DNA of 64,000 nucleotides from Desulfovibrio ferrophilus (lineage in GTDB: Bacteria; Desulfobacterota; Desulfovibrionia; Desulfovibrionales; Desulfovibrionaceae), in the NCBI RefSeq assembly GCF_003966735.1, contig NZ_AP017378.1, forward strand, positions 3,368,905 through 3,432,904, written 5' to 3'. Shown piece by piece: positions 57,634 through 64,000 of the stretch. Positions within the stretch are counted from its first letter, which is position 1; each line of letters opens with the position of its first letter. The notes beneath the pieces were generated by a model. It saw only the letters and a program-made list of their open reading frames with translations. It searched no databases and was not told where the DNA came from. A program made the position numbers and the translations under genes.

Positions 57634-58653
57634 ATGAAATTTGATAAGAACAAGAGTCGGGCGATTGGATCTGTATTGGTTGCTGTTGCTTTTTTGATGA
57701 TCAGCACTGCGTGTCTGGCAGCCTCGACATTACCTGCCTTCGGTCCGCAGTCCGTGCCGCAGGAACCTGATTATTCCAAGGCGACGAGTTGGGCCTCCAC
57801 GCCATCAAACCCGGATCAATATGCCGTCGACATCTTTTGGGTCTACCCCACCGTTCTGCAGGATGACGTGCACTGGCTGATGGACATCACCGCAGCCGAG
57901 ATGCAGAAAAAAGTGCACGGCACCATCACCAAGCAGGCGAGCGTGTTCACCGGGCAGGCCAATCTCTATGCCCCCTATTATCGCCAGATGAACATGAATG
58001 CCCTGACGCTGCCAGACGAGGAAGTGGATAAGATCGGGGGGTATGGCAAGAGCGATGTTTCCCGCGCTTTTGATTACTACTTGAAGCACTACAATAATGG
58101 GCGCCCCTTCGTTCTGGCCGGTCATAGCCAGGGTTGCATGGCTCTCGCCGAGCTGATGGTGAAGAAATGGGGCAGCTTTGGCATTGAGGACAAACTCATC
58201 GCCGCCTATATCATCGGTTGGGGGATCACGGACAAGGATCTTGCGAACAACCATGCTCTCAAGATGTGTGCTTCGGCCAGCCAGACGGGCTGCATCATCT
58301 CCTACAACACCGTTGCCGATGGCAAACAGAAGGTCGCGCCCACCGTCATTTCGGGGGCTGTGGTGGTGAACCCCCTGACCTGGACCATTGATGACGCTCT
58401 GGCTCCGGCCTCCATGAATCTCGGAGCCGCGATCTTTGCCGAGGAAGGCGTTCACCAGACTTTCCCCGGCTTCACCTCCGCACAGGCCAAGGACTACGGT
58501 CTGGTCGTGGCTCCCAAGGATCCCTCCCTTATCGATATGGATTCGGAGACCTTCCCCAAAGGTGTGTATCATGTATTCGACTATTCGTTGTTCTACGAGA
58601 ACCTGAAGGCCAATGCAGCTCAGCGCATTCAGGCCTATCTCAACAAGAAATAG
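57634..58653 (+). CDS. DUF3089 secreted alpha/beta-hydrolase-like protein
   Basis: This 339-residue exported protein has a signal peptide (basic start KFDKNKSR, hydrophobic SVLVAVAFLMI, cleavage likely after CLA near residue 30). The DUF3089 domain has an alpha/beta-hydrolase nucleophile elbow VLAGHSQGCMALAELM near residue 165 and FWVYPT, typical of the family. It probably acts as a periplasmic or secreted esterase or lipase. The start at 57634 follows GGAGAG. A bidirectional terminator follows. Confidence 0.85.
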   Translation: MKFDKNKSRAIGSVLVAVAFLMISTACLAASTLPAFGPQSVPQEPDYSKATSWASTPSNPDQYAVDIFWVYPTVLQDDVHWLMDITAAEMQKKVHGTITKQASVFTGQANLYAPYYRQMNMNALTLPDEEVDKIGGYGKSDVSRAFDYYLKHYNNGRPFVLAGHSQGCMALAELMVKKWGSFGIEDKLIAAYIIGWGITDKDLANNHALKMCASASQTGCIISYNTVADGKQKVAPTVISGAVVVNPLTWTIDDALAPASMNLGAAIFAEEGVHQTFPGFTSAQAKDYGLVVAPKDPSLIDMDSETFPKGVYHVFDYSLFYENLKANAAQRIQAYLNKK

Positions 58654-58723
58654 AGTCGCTAAAAGTCAGCAGGCCATCCCATTTAACGGTTTGCTGTTTG
58701 AGGTGCTTCAGAAATGCGAACAG

Positions 58724-58756
58724 AAAAGCCCCGGACATGTGTCCGGGGCTTTTTTC
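58724..58756. terminator. bidirectional terminator between DUF3089 and ccdA genes
   Basis: AAAAGCCCCGGAC and GTCCGGGGCTTTT pair perfectly around ATGT, and T-runs lie at both ends. It serves the convergent genes on either side. Confidence 0.92.
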
Positions 58757-58814
58757 GGGATAAGGCGATTGGTGAGGTTGAGATTGTCGAGGTGCAGATG
58801 GCCGAGGGGAGGCC

Positions 58815-59522
58815 TTACGGTGTCACAATAAACGGCTGGGCCACGAAATACAGACCAAGTCCACCGACGAGCACTCCCGCTCCCTTGCGGAACCAAAGGC
58901 TGGCGTTCTGCATGGAGCTGTTCCCCAGCAGGCGACGGACCGTGGCTGTCGAACTGCCGGCGATGGCGATGGGGATGCAGTGCCCGATGCCGAAGAGCAG
59001 AATATAGAGGGTTCCCAAGGCGAGATCGCCTTGCACGGTCACCACCGCCAGGATGGGGGCGATGAACCCGAAGGTGCAGGAACCTGACAGCAGGCCATAG
59101 GCCAATCCAAGGATCAATGCTCCCCAAGCGCCGCGGACCTTGATGCGCGACATCAACCCGCCGGACATGGAACATTTCGCCACGCCCAGCATGTCCAGAG
59201 CCACCCAGATCAGGACGGCTCCAACGGCAATGGTCCAGTAGGGACCGACCTCGCCGAGCATCCGGCCCAGCAGGGAGCAGGTGATGCCCACTGCGGCGAT
59301 GGTCAGAAACAGTCCTGTTGAGAACAACACAGCGAACAGAACAGCCCGCCGGCCTTCCACCATGAGCTCCTGCCCACCCACATAGGCCACGATCAGAGGG
59401 ATCGAGGCCAGATGGCAGGGGCTGAACAGGACGCTGACCATGCCCCAGAGCAGGCAGCCTAAGGCTGCCTGTGCCGTCCCGCTGGCGATCCAACCGTTGA
59501 TGGTGATGAACAGATCGTTCAT
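58815..59522 (-). CDS. ccdA: CcdA/DsbD-type thiol-disulfide transmembrane protein
   Basis: This 235-residue inner-membrane protein has about six helices and the CcdA/DsbD beta-domain pattern. FSPCHLASIPLIVAYVGG near residue 33 holds one redox cysteine (FxPC motif) and SGSCTFGFIAPILAV near residue 146 the partner. It moves reducing equivalents from cytoplasmic thioredoxin across the membrane. It is the last gene of the ArsR-led operon and starts six bases after the thioredoxin gene, which may be its periplasmic partner. Confidence 0.9.
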   Translation of the reverse strand: MNDLFITINGWIASGTAQAALGCLLWGMVSVLFSPCHLASIPLIVAYVGGQELMVEGRRAVLFAVLFSTGLFLTIAAVGITCSLLGRMLGEVGPYWTIAVGAVLIWVALDMLGVAKCSMSGGLMSRIKVRGAWGALILGLAYGLLSGSCTFGFIAPILAVVTVQGDLALGTLYILLFGIGHCIPIAIAGSSTATVRRLLGNSSMQNASLWFRKGAGVLVGGLGLYFVAQPFIVTP

Positions 59523-59528
59523 GAGTCT

Positions 59529-59918
59529 CTACTTTACTCCCAGTTGGGCAAGCTTGGCCCGAATGGCATCCTCGGCCAGAAAGCCTTCGTGGCGATATTG
59601 TTCCCTGCCTGAGGCATCGTAGAAGATCTGCGTGGGGATCAGGCCGATGCCGAAGGGTTTTCCAGCGCCGGGGTTTTCCCATACATCGATGAACCGGATT
59701 GCCGCGCGTCCACGATATTCGACCTCAAGTTTGTCGAGGATGGGAGCCATCATCTTGCAGGGGATGCATTTTTTGGCACCGATATCGATCATGGTCACCA
59801 TTCCGGGAACCGGGACATCTCCTGGCCCCACTTCCAGGCTGCTCGACATGGCAACGGATGCTGTCAGAATCAGGAGCAGGGCCAGGGCGTATCCGATAGG
59901 GCGTTTCATCGTCTCCAT
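59529..59918 (-). CDS. exported thioredoxin-fold protein
   Basis: This 129-residue protein has an N-terminal signal or anchor (ALALLLILTASVAMSSS), then a thioredoxin fold with the redox pair CIPC at GAKKCIPCKMMAPILDKLE near residue 50. The cis-proline loop is near GLIPTQIFYD. It should act in the periplasm as the partner of CcdA. AGGAG lies before the ATG. Its start overlaps the preceding gene's stop (TAATG). Confidence 0.9.
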   Translation of the reverse strand: METMKRPIGYALALLLILTASVAMSSSLEVGPGDVPVPGMVTMIDIGAKKCIPCKMMAPILDKLEVEYRGRAAIRFIDVWENPGAGKPFGIGLIPTQIFYDASGREQYRHEGFLAEDAIRAKLAQLGVK

Positions 59919-60301
59919 TATTTCTCCTGTTTCAACAGACGTGTTGCTTCGTCGATCACACGTTCGAGTGAGGTCTGATCCAGTGTGGTTTCGCCTTTTT
60001 TCAGTCCCATGTCGGCAAGGCCGAGGTGGATGAAGTCCTTGAATCCGGCCTCTTCCAGGCTTTTGCGGGCGCAGTTCAGTGGGCAGCCATCGATGGCCAG
60101 AATCTTTGCCGCGGCCTCGGTGGTCTTCATGATGCCGGAAACTCTGCCGCCAATGCCTGCCAAACAGAACATCTTGCCCTTGCCCTCGCGGGTCAAGGAG
60201 CGGGCCGCCTGATCGGCCATTTCACCGACGTCCGCAGCTCCGGAACAGGAAAAGATCAGGGTCGGGGCCGTGCCGCATTCACAACTGCATTTGGTACCCA
60301 T
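59918..60301 (-). CDS. DGC-domain putative zinc-binding protein
   Basis: This 127-residue protein has the DGC-domain pattern: TLIFSCSGAADVGEMADQAARSL near residue 14 and LAIDGCPLNCARKSLEEAGF near residue 68. Seven cysteines include an N-terminal CSCEC. Family members are called putative zinc-binding proteins without known activity. Stop overlaps the next start by one base. It lies between two thioredoxin-like genes, suggesting a thiol or metal-handling role. Confidence 0.85.
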   Translation of the reverse strand: MGTKCSCECGTAPTLIFSCSGAADVGEMADQAARSLTREGKGKMFCLAGIGGRVSGIMKTTEAAAKILAIDGCPLNCARKSLEEAGFKDFIHLGLADMGLKKGETTLDQTSLERVIDEATRLLKQEK

Positions 60302-60319
60302 GGGAAGCCTCCTTGGCTG

Positions 60320-60553
60320 TTATTTGAGAAATTCGGCGATGTCATCGGGGGACAAGAGTTTGCCCACGGATTTCACTTCGCCATCCACCACCAGGGCCGG
60401 GGTGATCATGATGCCGTATTCGGACATCTTGAGCATGTCCGTGATCTTCTCGATGTTGCATTCAACGCCGGAGGCCGCGACGGCCTGTTCCACGTTTTTC
60501 TTGAGCTGTTCACACTTGGGGCAACCGGGGCCCAGGACTTTGATTTCCTTCAT
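60320..60553 (-). CDS. small thioredoxin-like redox protein
   Basis: This 77-residue protein begins MKEIKVLGPGCPKCEQLKKN, with the redox pair CPKC near residue 11, and ends with ITPALVVDGEVKSVGKLLSPDDI. It matches the compact redox-active disulfide protein family, often beside ArsP-like permeases. It lies 10 bp after the permease gene. Confidence 0.92.
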   Translation of the reverse strand: MKEIKVLGPGCPKCEQLKKNVEQAVAASGVECNIEKITDMLKMSEYGIMITPALVVDGEVKSVGKLLSPDDIAEFLK

Positions 60554-60563
60554 GAGAGTCTCC

Positions 60564-61865
60564 TTAGGGGAAGATGGTTCCGAAAATGACGCCGCTTACA
60601 GTGGCCATGATGACCACAAGGGATACGAAGACAACGGTCTTCTGGGTGCCGATCACGCTACGGATGACCAGCATGTTGGGCAGGCTCAGGGCAGGACCGG
60701 CCAGCAGCAGTGCCAGGGCCGGGCCATTGCCCATGCCGTTACCAATCAGGCCCTGCAGGATGGGCACTTCGGTCAGGGTGGCGAAGTACATGAATGCACC
60801 GGCCAGTGAGGCAAAGAAGTTTGAGCCCAATGTGTTGCCGCCCACGGCCCAGGCCACCCACTGTGAAGGAATGAGCCCTTCCTCGCCGGGGCGACCAAGC
60901 AGGATTCCGGCAATGAGTACACCGAACAACAAAAGCGGCAGGATCTGTTTGGCAAAGCCCCAGCTGGAACCGAACCACTCGCCCAGTTCGTCCTTGCGCG
61001 AGCTGGTGAACAACGTCAGGCCGATGACTCCGACCACGAAGGCAACGTTGGGCTGTTCGGGCAGCATGATGCCCAAGGCAATAACGGGCACGCCCACAAC
61101 GGCTACTTTCCAGATCTCCATGCCGAACCAGGCCACCAGTGACAGGGCAAATCCTGCACCGAACAGGGCGGTGATCAGCCATTTGACTGAATAGATGGTG
61201 TACCACAGGCCTTCGGTCTGATCAGGCCGGCCCCAGTTGGCGAATACGAGGATGCCGACCATGGTGGCGAAGTACACGGCATTTTGCCACAGGGGGCGGC
61301 TGACTTCCGCTTCGGGCATGGCCGCCATGAGCAGTGCTTTTTCCTTTTCCTCGTTGCGGTAGATGAAATGCATGCACAGGCCGATGACCACGCTGAAAAT
61401 GATGGCTCCGATGGCGCGGGCAATGCCCAGCTCCGGTCCTAGCACACGGGCAGTGAGTACGATGGCCAGGACGTTGATGGCTGGTCCCGAGTACAGGAAC
61501 GCCGTGGCTGGTCCCAGCCCCGCTCCCATGCGGTAGATGCCCGCGAACAGGGGCAGGATGGTGCAGGAACAGACCGCGAGGATGGTGCCCGAGCAGGACG
61601 CCACGGCGTAGGCTACGGCCTTGTTGGCTTTGGGGCCGAGGTATTTCATGACCGAGGCCTGACTGACGAAGACCGCAATGGCTCCGGCAATGAAGAAAGC
61701 GGGAATCAGGCACAGCAGCACGTGCTCGCGGGCATACCATTTGACCAGGTGAAAGGCTTCGAGCAAGGCGTTGTCAAAGCGATCCCAACCCACGGGCAGG
61801 TAGTAGCAGGCCAGGAAGACTCCAGCGATGACGGTCAGTGGTTTCCATTCGTTTTTCCAGAACAT
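60564..61865 (-). CDS. DUF318/ArsP-like putative permease
   Basis: This 433-residue inner-membrane protein has about 10 helices in two repeats, each with a family motif: SCSGTILAVCSCTILPLFAGIYRMGAGLGPATAFLYSGPAINVLAI near residue 100 and a later TEVPILQGLIGNGMGNGPALALLLAGPALSLPNM. It fits the permease family that includes ArsP, which exports organoarsenicals. An ArsR repressor and small thioredoxins travel with it. The start at 61865 follows AGGAAG. Substrate is unproven. Confidence 0.88.
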   Translation of the reverse strand: MFWKNEWKPLTVIAGVFLACYYLPVGWDRFDNALLEAFHLVKWYAREHVLLCLIPAFFIAGAIAVFVSQASVMKYLGPKANKAVAYAVASCSGTILAVCSCTILPLFAGIYRMGAGLGPATAFLYSGPAINVLAIVLTARVLGPELGIARAIGAIIFSVVIGLCMHFIYRNEEKEKALLMAAMPEAEVSRPLWQNAVYFATMVGILVFANWGRPDQTEGLWYTIYSVKWLITALFGAGFALSLVAWFGMEIWKVAVVGVPVIALGIMLPEQPNVAFVVGVIGLTLFTSSRKDELGEWFGSSWGFAKQILPLLLFGVLIAGILLGRPGEEGLIPSQWVAWAVGGNTLGSNFFASLAGAFMYFATLTEVPILQGLIGNGMGNGPALALLLAGPALSLPNMLVIRSVIGTQKTVVFVSLVVIMATVSGVIFGTIFP

Positions 61866-61914
61866 GATTCTTCCTTTGTTTGGCGAAATCGCCAAGTGTT
61901 GAAGCAAAATTTTT

Positions 61915-62205
61915 TTACGGGTTCAGCACTGACTCCAGGCACCCGAAGAAATTGAGAACACAACGCACCCGAAGGCCGTAAAAGACCTGCTTGCCGCGGC
62001 GTTCGTCTGCGACGATCCCCGCATTCTTCAGCACCAGCAGGTGCTTGGATACCGTAGACACGTCCAGCCCCACCATCTCGGTCAGGTCGCACACGCACTG
62101 TTCCCCGCGAGACAATTCGTCCACAATGAACAGGCGGACCGGATGCCCCAGCGCTTTCATGATCTGGGCACGTTCCGTGAATTTTGTTTTTTCGTATTTC
62201 TGCAT
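61915..62205 (-). CDS. ArsR-family transcriptional regulator
   Basis: This 96-residue winged-helix repressor has the metal-site-like ECVCDL variant in RGEQCVCDLTEMVGLDVSTVSKHLLVLKNAGIVADERRGKQVFYGL near residues 30-76. The CVC pair at the start of helix 3 is the position used by As(III)- and Sb(III)-sensing ArsR proteins, and a further cysteine pair lies near the C-terminus. Several in-frame starts exist; 62205 has GAGAA upstream. It lies first in the six-gene operon. A palindrome overlapping the start site is its likely operator. Confidence 0.9.
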   Translation of the reverse strand: MQKYEKTKFTERAQIMKALGHPVRLFIVDELSRGEQCVCDLTEMVGLDVSTVSKHLLVLKNAGIVADERRGKQVFYGLRVRCVLNFFGCLESVLNP

Positions 62206-62213
62206 ATAATTTC

Positions 62214-62237
62214 TCATTTGGTCAAATCTGCAAATGA
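62214..62237. promoter_or_regulatory. operator-like inverted repeat of the ArsR operon
   Basis: TCATTTG and CAAATGA are separated by ten bases and lie just downstream of the -10 element. Location and symmetry fit an ArsR-family repressor site. Confidence 0.6.
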
Positions 62238-62265
62238 ATTTAGGCCTGCTTTCCAATGCTGTCAA
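62237..62265 (-). promoter_or_regulatory. promoter of the ArsR redox operon
   Basis: On the minus strand TTGACA (62265-62260) and TAAATT (62242-62237) are exactly 17 bases apart. Confidence 0.75.
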
Positions 62266-62288
62266 CAGGATTTGAATATAAACATGAA

Positions 62289-62317
62289 AAAGGCCCCGAT
62301 CAGATGACCGGGGCCTT
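62289..62317 (-). terminator. terminator after the amidohydrolase gene
   Basis: AAAGGCCCCG and CGGGGCCTTT pair perfectly. On the minus strand the stem is followed by TTTTC, just past the amidohydrolase stop and before the ArsR promoter. Confidence 0.8.
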
Positions 62318-62367
62318 TACGCTTTTCGTTGCCGGATGGAGCTCCGGCGGGTGTTTTCCTGCCGGGA

Positions 62368-63534
62368 TCAGGTTAGCAGGTCACAGGCGATCTGGCAGTT
62401 CAGAGCTACGCCCGTGGCCAGGATGTCCTCGGGGAAGACGATTTTAGGGTTGTGCAACGGGTAGCCATTCTCCACCTGTGCGCCCAGGAAGACAAAGGCA
62501 CCCTTGGCCTGCTCCAGGAACAGGGACATGTCCTCTCCGCCCATGGTGGGCTCGGGTTCCATGACGTTGTCCTCGCCCACGAGCTTGATGGCGGCCTTGC
62601 GTGCGATGTTTGTTGCGTCTGGATCATTGCTGACCGGAGGTACTCCCTGATGGAACTCAAAGGTGAAGTCCGCACCCATGGAGGAGCAGACTCCAGCGAT
62701 GATTGTGCGCAGGCGTTCATCCCAGGTGCGCCACACGTCCTTGTCAAAGGTGCGCGTGGTGCCGTGCAGTTCCGCCCGTCCCGGGATGATGTTCATGGCG
62801 GTTCCTGCATAGAACTGCCCAACTGTCACCACCGTGGGTTGAAGTGGATTCATCTGGCGGCTGGTAACGCGCTGCAGGGCCGAGACTACCTGAGTACCGA
62901 CTTCCAGAGCGTCAACGCATTGATGAGGCATGGCCCCGTGGCCGCCCTTGCCCAGGATTTCCAGGTCGAACCAGCTCATGGCTGCCATGAGTTTGCCGTC
63001 CTTGATGCCCACCTGGCCCTTGGGGACCGTGGGCCAGACGTGCATGCCGAAGCAGTAATCCACTTTGGGTGAATCCATGATGCCTTCGGCAATCATCGGC
63101 TGAGCACCGCTTACGGCCTCCTCGGCAGGCTGGAACACAAAGCGGATAATGCCGCTCAATTTGTCCTTGGCCTCCGAGAGGACCTTGGCCGTGCCAAGGA
63201 GCATGGCCGTGTGGCAGTCATGTCCGCAGCAGTGGGCCACGCCTTCGTGTGTTGACGCAAAGGGCAGGCCGGATTCCTCTTGAATGGGCAGGGCGTCCAT
63301 ATCGGCTCGGAACATCACCACCGGACCGGGGCGTCCCGTATCCAGGGTGGCGACCACGCCGTGCTTGCCGATGCCGGTCTGCGGCTCAAAGCCGAGTTCC
63401 GTGAGGGTTTTGGCCACCAGAGCCGCTGTTTTTTCTTCCTCAAGGGCCAGTTCCGGGATCTTGTGCAGTTCCCGGCGGATTTCAATGGTCCAGTCTCTGG
63501 CGGCCTCAAGGCCTTCCTTCAACAGGTGTTGCAC
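62368..63534 (-). CDS. M20D amidohydrolase (N-acyl-amino-acid hydrolase-like)
   Basis: This 388-residue metal-dependent amidohydrolase belongs to the M20D group, which removes acyl groups from amino acids or peptides. It starts with RRELHKIPELALEEEKTAALV. Metal ligands are visible at MFRADMDALPIQEESGLPFASTHEGVAHCCGHDCHTAMLLG near residues 75-115, FQPAEEAVSGAQPMIAEG near residue 135, and a histidine near GMHVWPTVP. It follows the symporter gene after 10 bp, so the transporter may import its substrate or a product. Confidence 0.93.
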   Translation of the reverse strand: MQHLLKEGLEAARDWTIEIRRELHKIPELALEEEKTAALVAKTLTELGFEPQTGIGKHGVVATLDTGRPGPVVMFRADMDALPIQEESGLPFASTHEGVAHCCGHDCHTAMLLGTAKVLSEAKDKLSGIIRFVFQPAEEAVSGAQPMIAEGIMDSPKVDYCFGMHVWPTVPKGQVGIKDGKLMAAMSWFDLEILGKGGHGAMPHQCVDALEVGTQVVSALQRVTSRQMNPLQPTVVTVGQFYAGTAMNIIPGRAELHGTTRTFDKDVWRTWDERLRTIIAGVCSSMGADFTFEFHQGVPPVSNDPDATNIARKAAIKLVGEDNVMEPEPTMGGEDMSLFLEQAKGAFVFLGAQVENGYPLHNPKIVFPEDILATGVALNCQIACDLLT

Positions 63535-63544
63535 AGTATCTCTC

Positions 63545-64000
63545 CTAGAGTTCCGTGAACTTGAGAACGTGTTCCTTGTCCTGCGGCTTGGTCATGTACG
63601 AGACCACGATCAGGCAGGCGAAGTTCAGGGCAAGACCCTGCAGGCCGGGGTTGATGTCCCACAGCTTGGGTACAATACCAAAGACGATGGAATAGTTGTA
63701 GCAGACTCCGACCACAAGCCCGACCAGGGCACCCATGGTTGTGGCGCGCGGCCAGAAGAAGGTCGCGAAGGCCAGGGGCAGCAGCTGAACGATGGAGCCG
63801 TAAGCACCAAGCAGCAGCGCCACCAGGGTGTGTCCGCCGAAGATGGTGACCAGATACGAAACCAGGCCAAAAGCCACGACGAAGATACGGATCCACTTGG
63901 TGGCTTCAGCGTCGCTGGCAGGACGGCCGACGATGACGGCGATGAAGTCCTGGGCGAAGATGGAACCGGCGGCGTGGGTGATGGTGTCCTGCGTGGACAT
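63545..64000 (-). CDS. sodium:solute symporter (partial, C-terminal part)
   Basis: The last 151 codons of an SSS-family transporter are present; the N-terminus is beyond the window end. Visible family features are STQDTITHAAGSIFAQDFI at the first residues seen and several hydrophobic helices (IFVVAFGLVSYLVTIFGG, LVALLLGAYGSIVQLLPLAFATFFW, ALVGLVVGVCYNYSIVFGIV). The tail is hydrophilic. The SSS family imports pantothenate, proline, sugars or organic acids with sodium. Substrate is not determinable from this part. It precedes the amidohydrolase gene on the same strand. Confidence 0.88.
   Translation of the reverse strand: MSTQDTITHAAGSIFAQDFIAVIVGRPASDAEATKWIRIFVVAFGLVSYLVTIFGGHTLVALLLGAYGSIVQLLPLAFATFFWPRATTMGALVGLVVGVCYNYSIVFGIVPKLWDINPGLQGLALNFACLIVVSYMTKPQDKEHVLKFTEL

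Overview
The window looks like chromosome from a sulfate-reducing deltaproteobacterium of the Desulfovibrio/Pseudodesulfovibrio type. This rests on gene content: a small low-spin assimilatory-type sulfite reductase, a MucR-type zinc-finger regulator, a SulP anion transporter, a fused D-lactate dehydrogenase, a CobD-CobQ fusion and a CIRCE-controlled groESL. No database search was possible, so all family calls rest on motifs read by eye.

Layout. 1-8.5 kb: a partial ErcA-like iron alcohol dehydrogenase (-), groES-groEL (+), a cobalamin fusion gene, a MucR/Ros regulator and fetAB-like iron export genes. 8.5-13.2 kb: a methyltransferase, purD-purE (-) and a SlyD/FKBP-methyltransferase fusion. 13.5-24.5 kb: uvrA and a MATE exporter (-), an Lrp/AsnC regulator, a cupin, two genes ending in a kynurenine-formamidase-like cyclase-family enzyme, then a minus-strand rhlE-yajQ-uup cluster. 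24.8-37.2 kb: a cupin behind a perfect FNR-type palindrome, the sulfite reductase, a chemoreceptor, an RND efflux pair, an EAL/HDOD protein and two dipeptide-type ABC permeases.

37.3-45.0 kb is a genomic island in a tRNA-Ala(GGC) gene. It has an intact tRNA at its left edge, a decayed tyrosine integrase, a small helix-turn-helix gene, and an A+T-rich two-gene operon. One gene encodes a receiver-nucleotidyl cyclase. The other encodes a 1480-residue protein with STAS-like, GHKL ATPase and two phosphoribosyltransferase-like segments. A displaced copy of the tRNA 3' end marks the right edge. This operon is the best candidate in the window for an undescribed signalling or defence system.

45.3-52.2 kb returns to chromosomal genes: a double-receiver GGDEF protein, a YkgJ-type cysteine-cluster protein, an FAD/FeS lactate or glycolate dehydrogenase, a VOC protein and a ferredoxin-nitroreductase. 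At 52.3 kb a second tRNA-Ala(GGC) sits in a 251-bp perfect repeat of the first, followed by a gene-poor A+T-rich remnant and a DUF1611/amino-acid racemase pair. 55.7-64 kb holds a SulP transporter, a DUF3089 secreted hydrolase-like protein, a six-gene ArsR-controlled thiol-redox operon (ArsR, permease, thioredoxin, DGC protein, thioredoxin, CcdA), and an M20 amidohydrolase next to a sodium:solute symporter cut by the window end.

A family of roughly 125-bp imperfect palindromes, usually starting at or near a stop codon, recurs at 13.2, 18.6, 19.2, 25.2, 25.4 and 37.5 kb, with a truncated copy at 52.5 kb.
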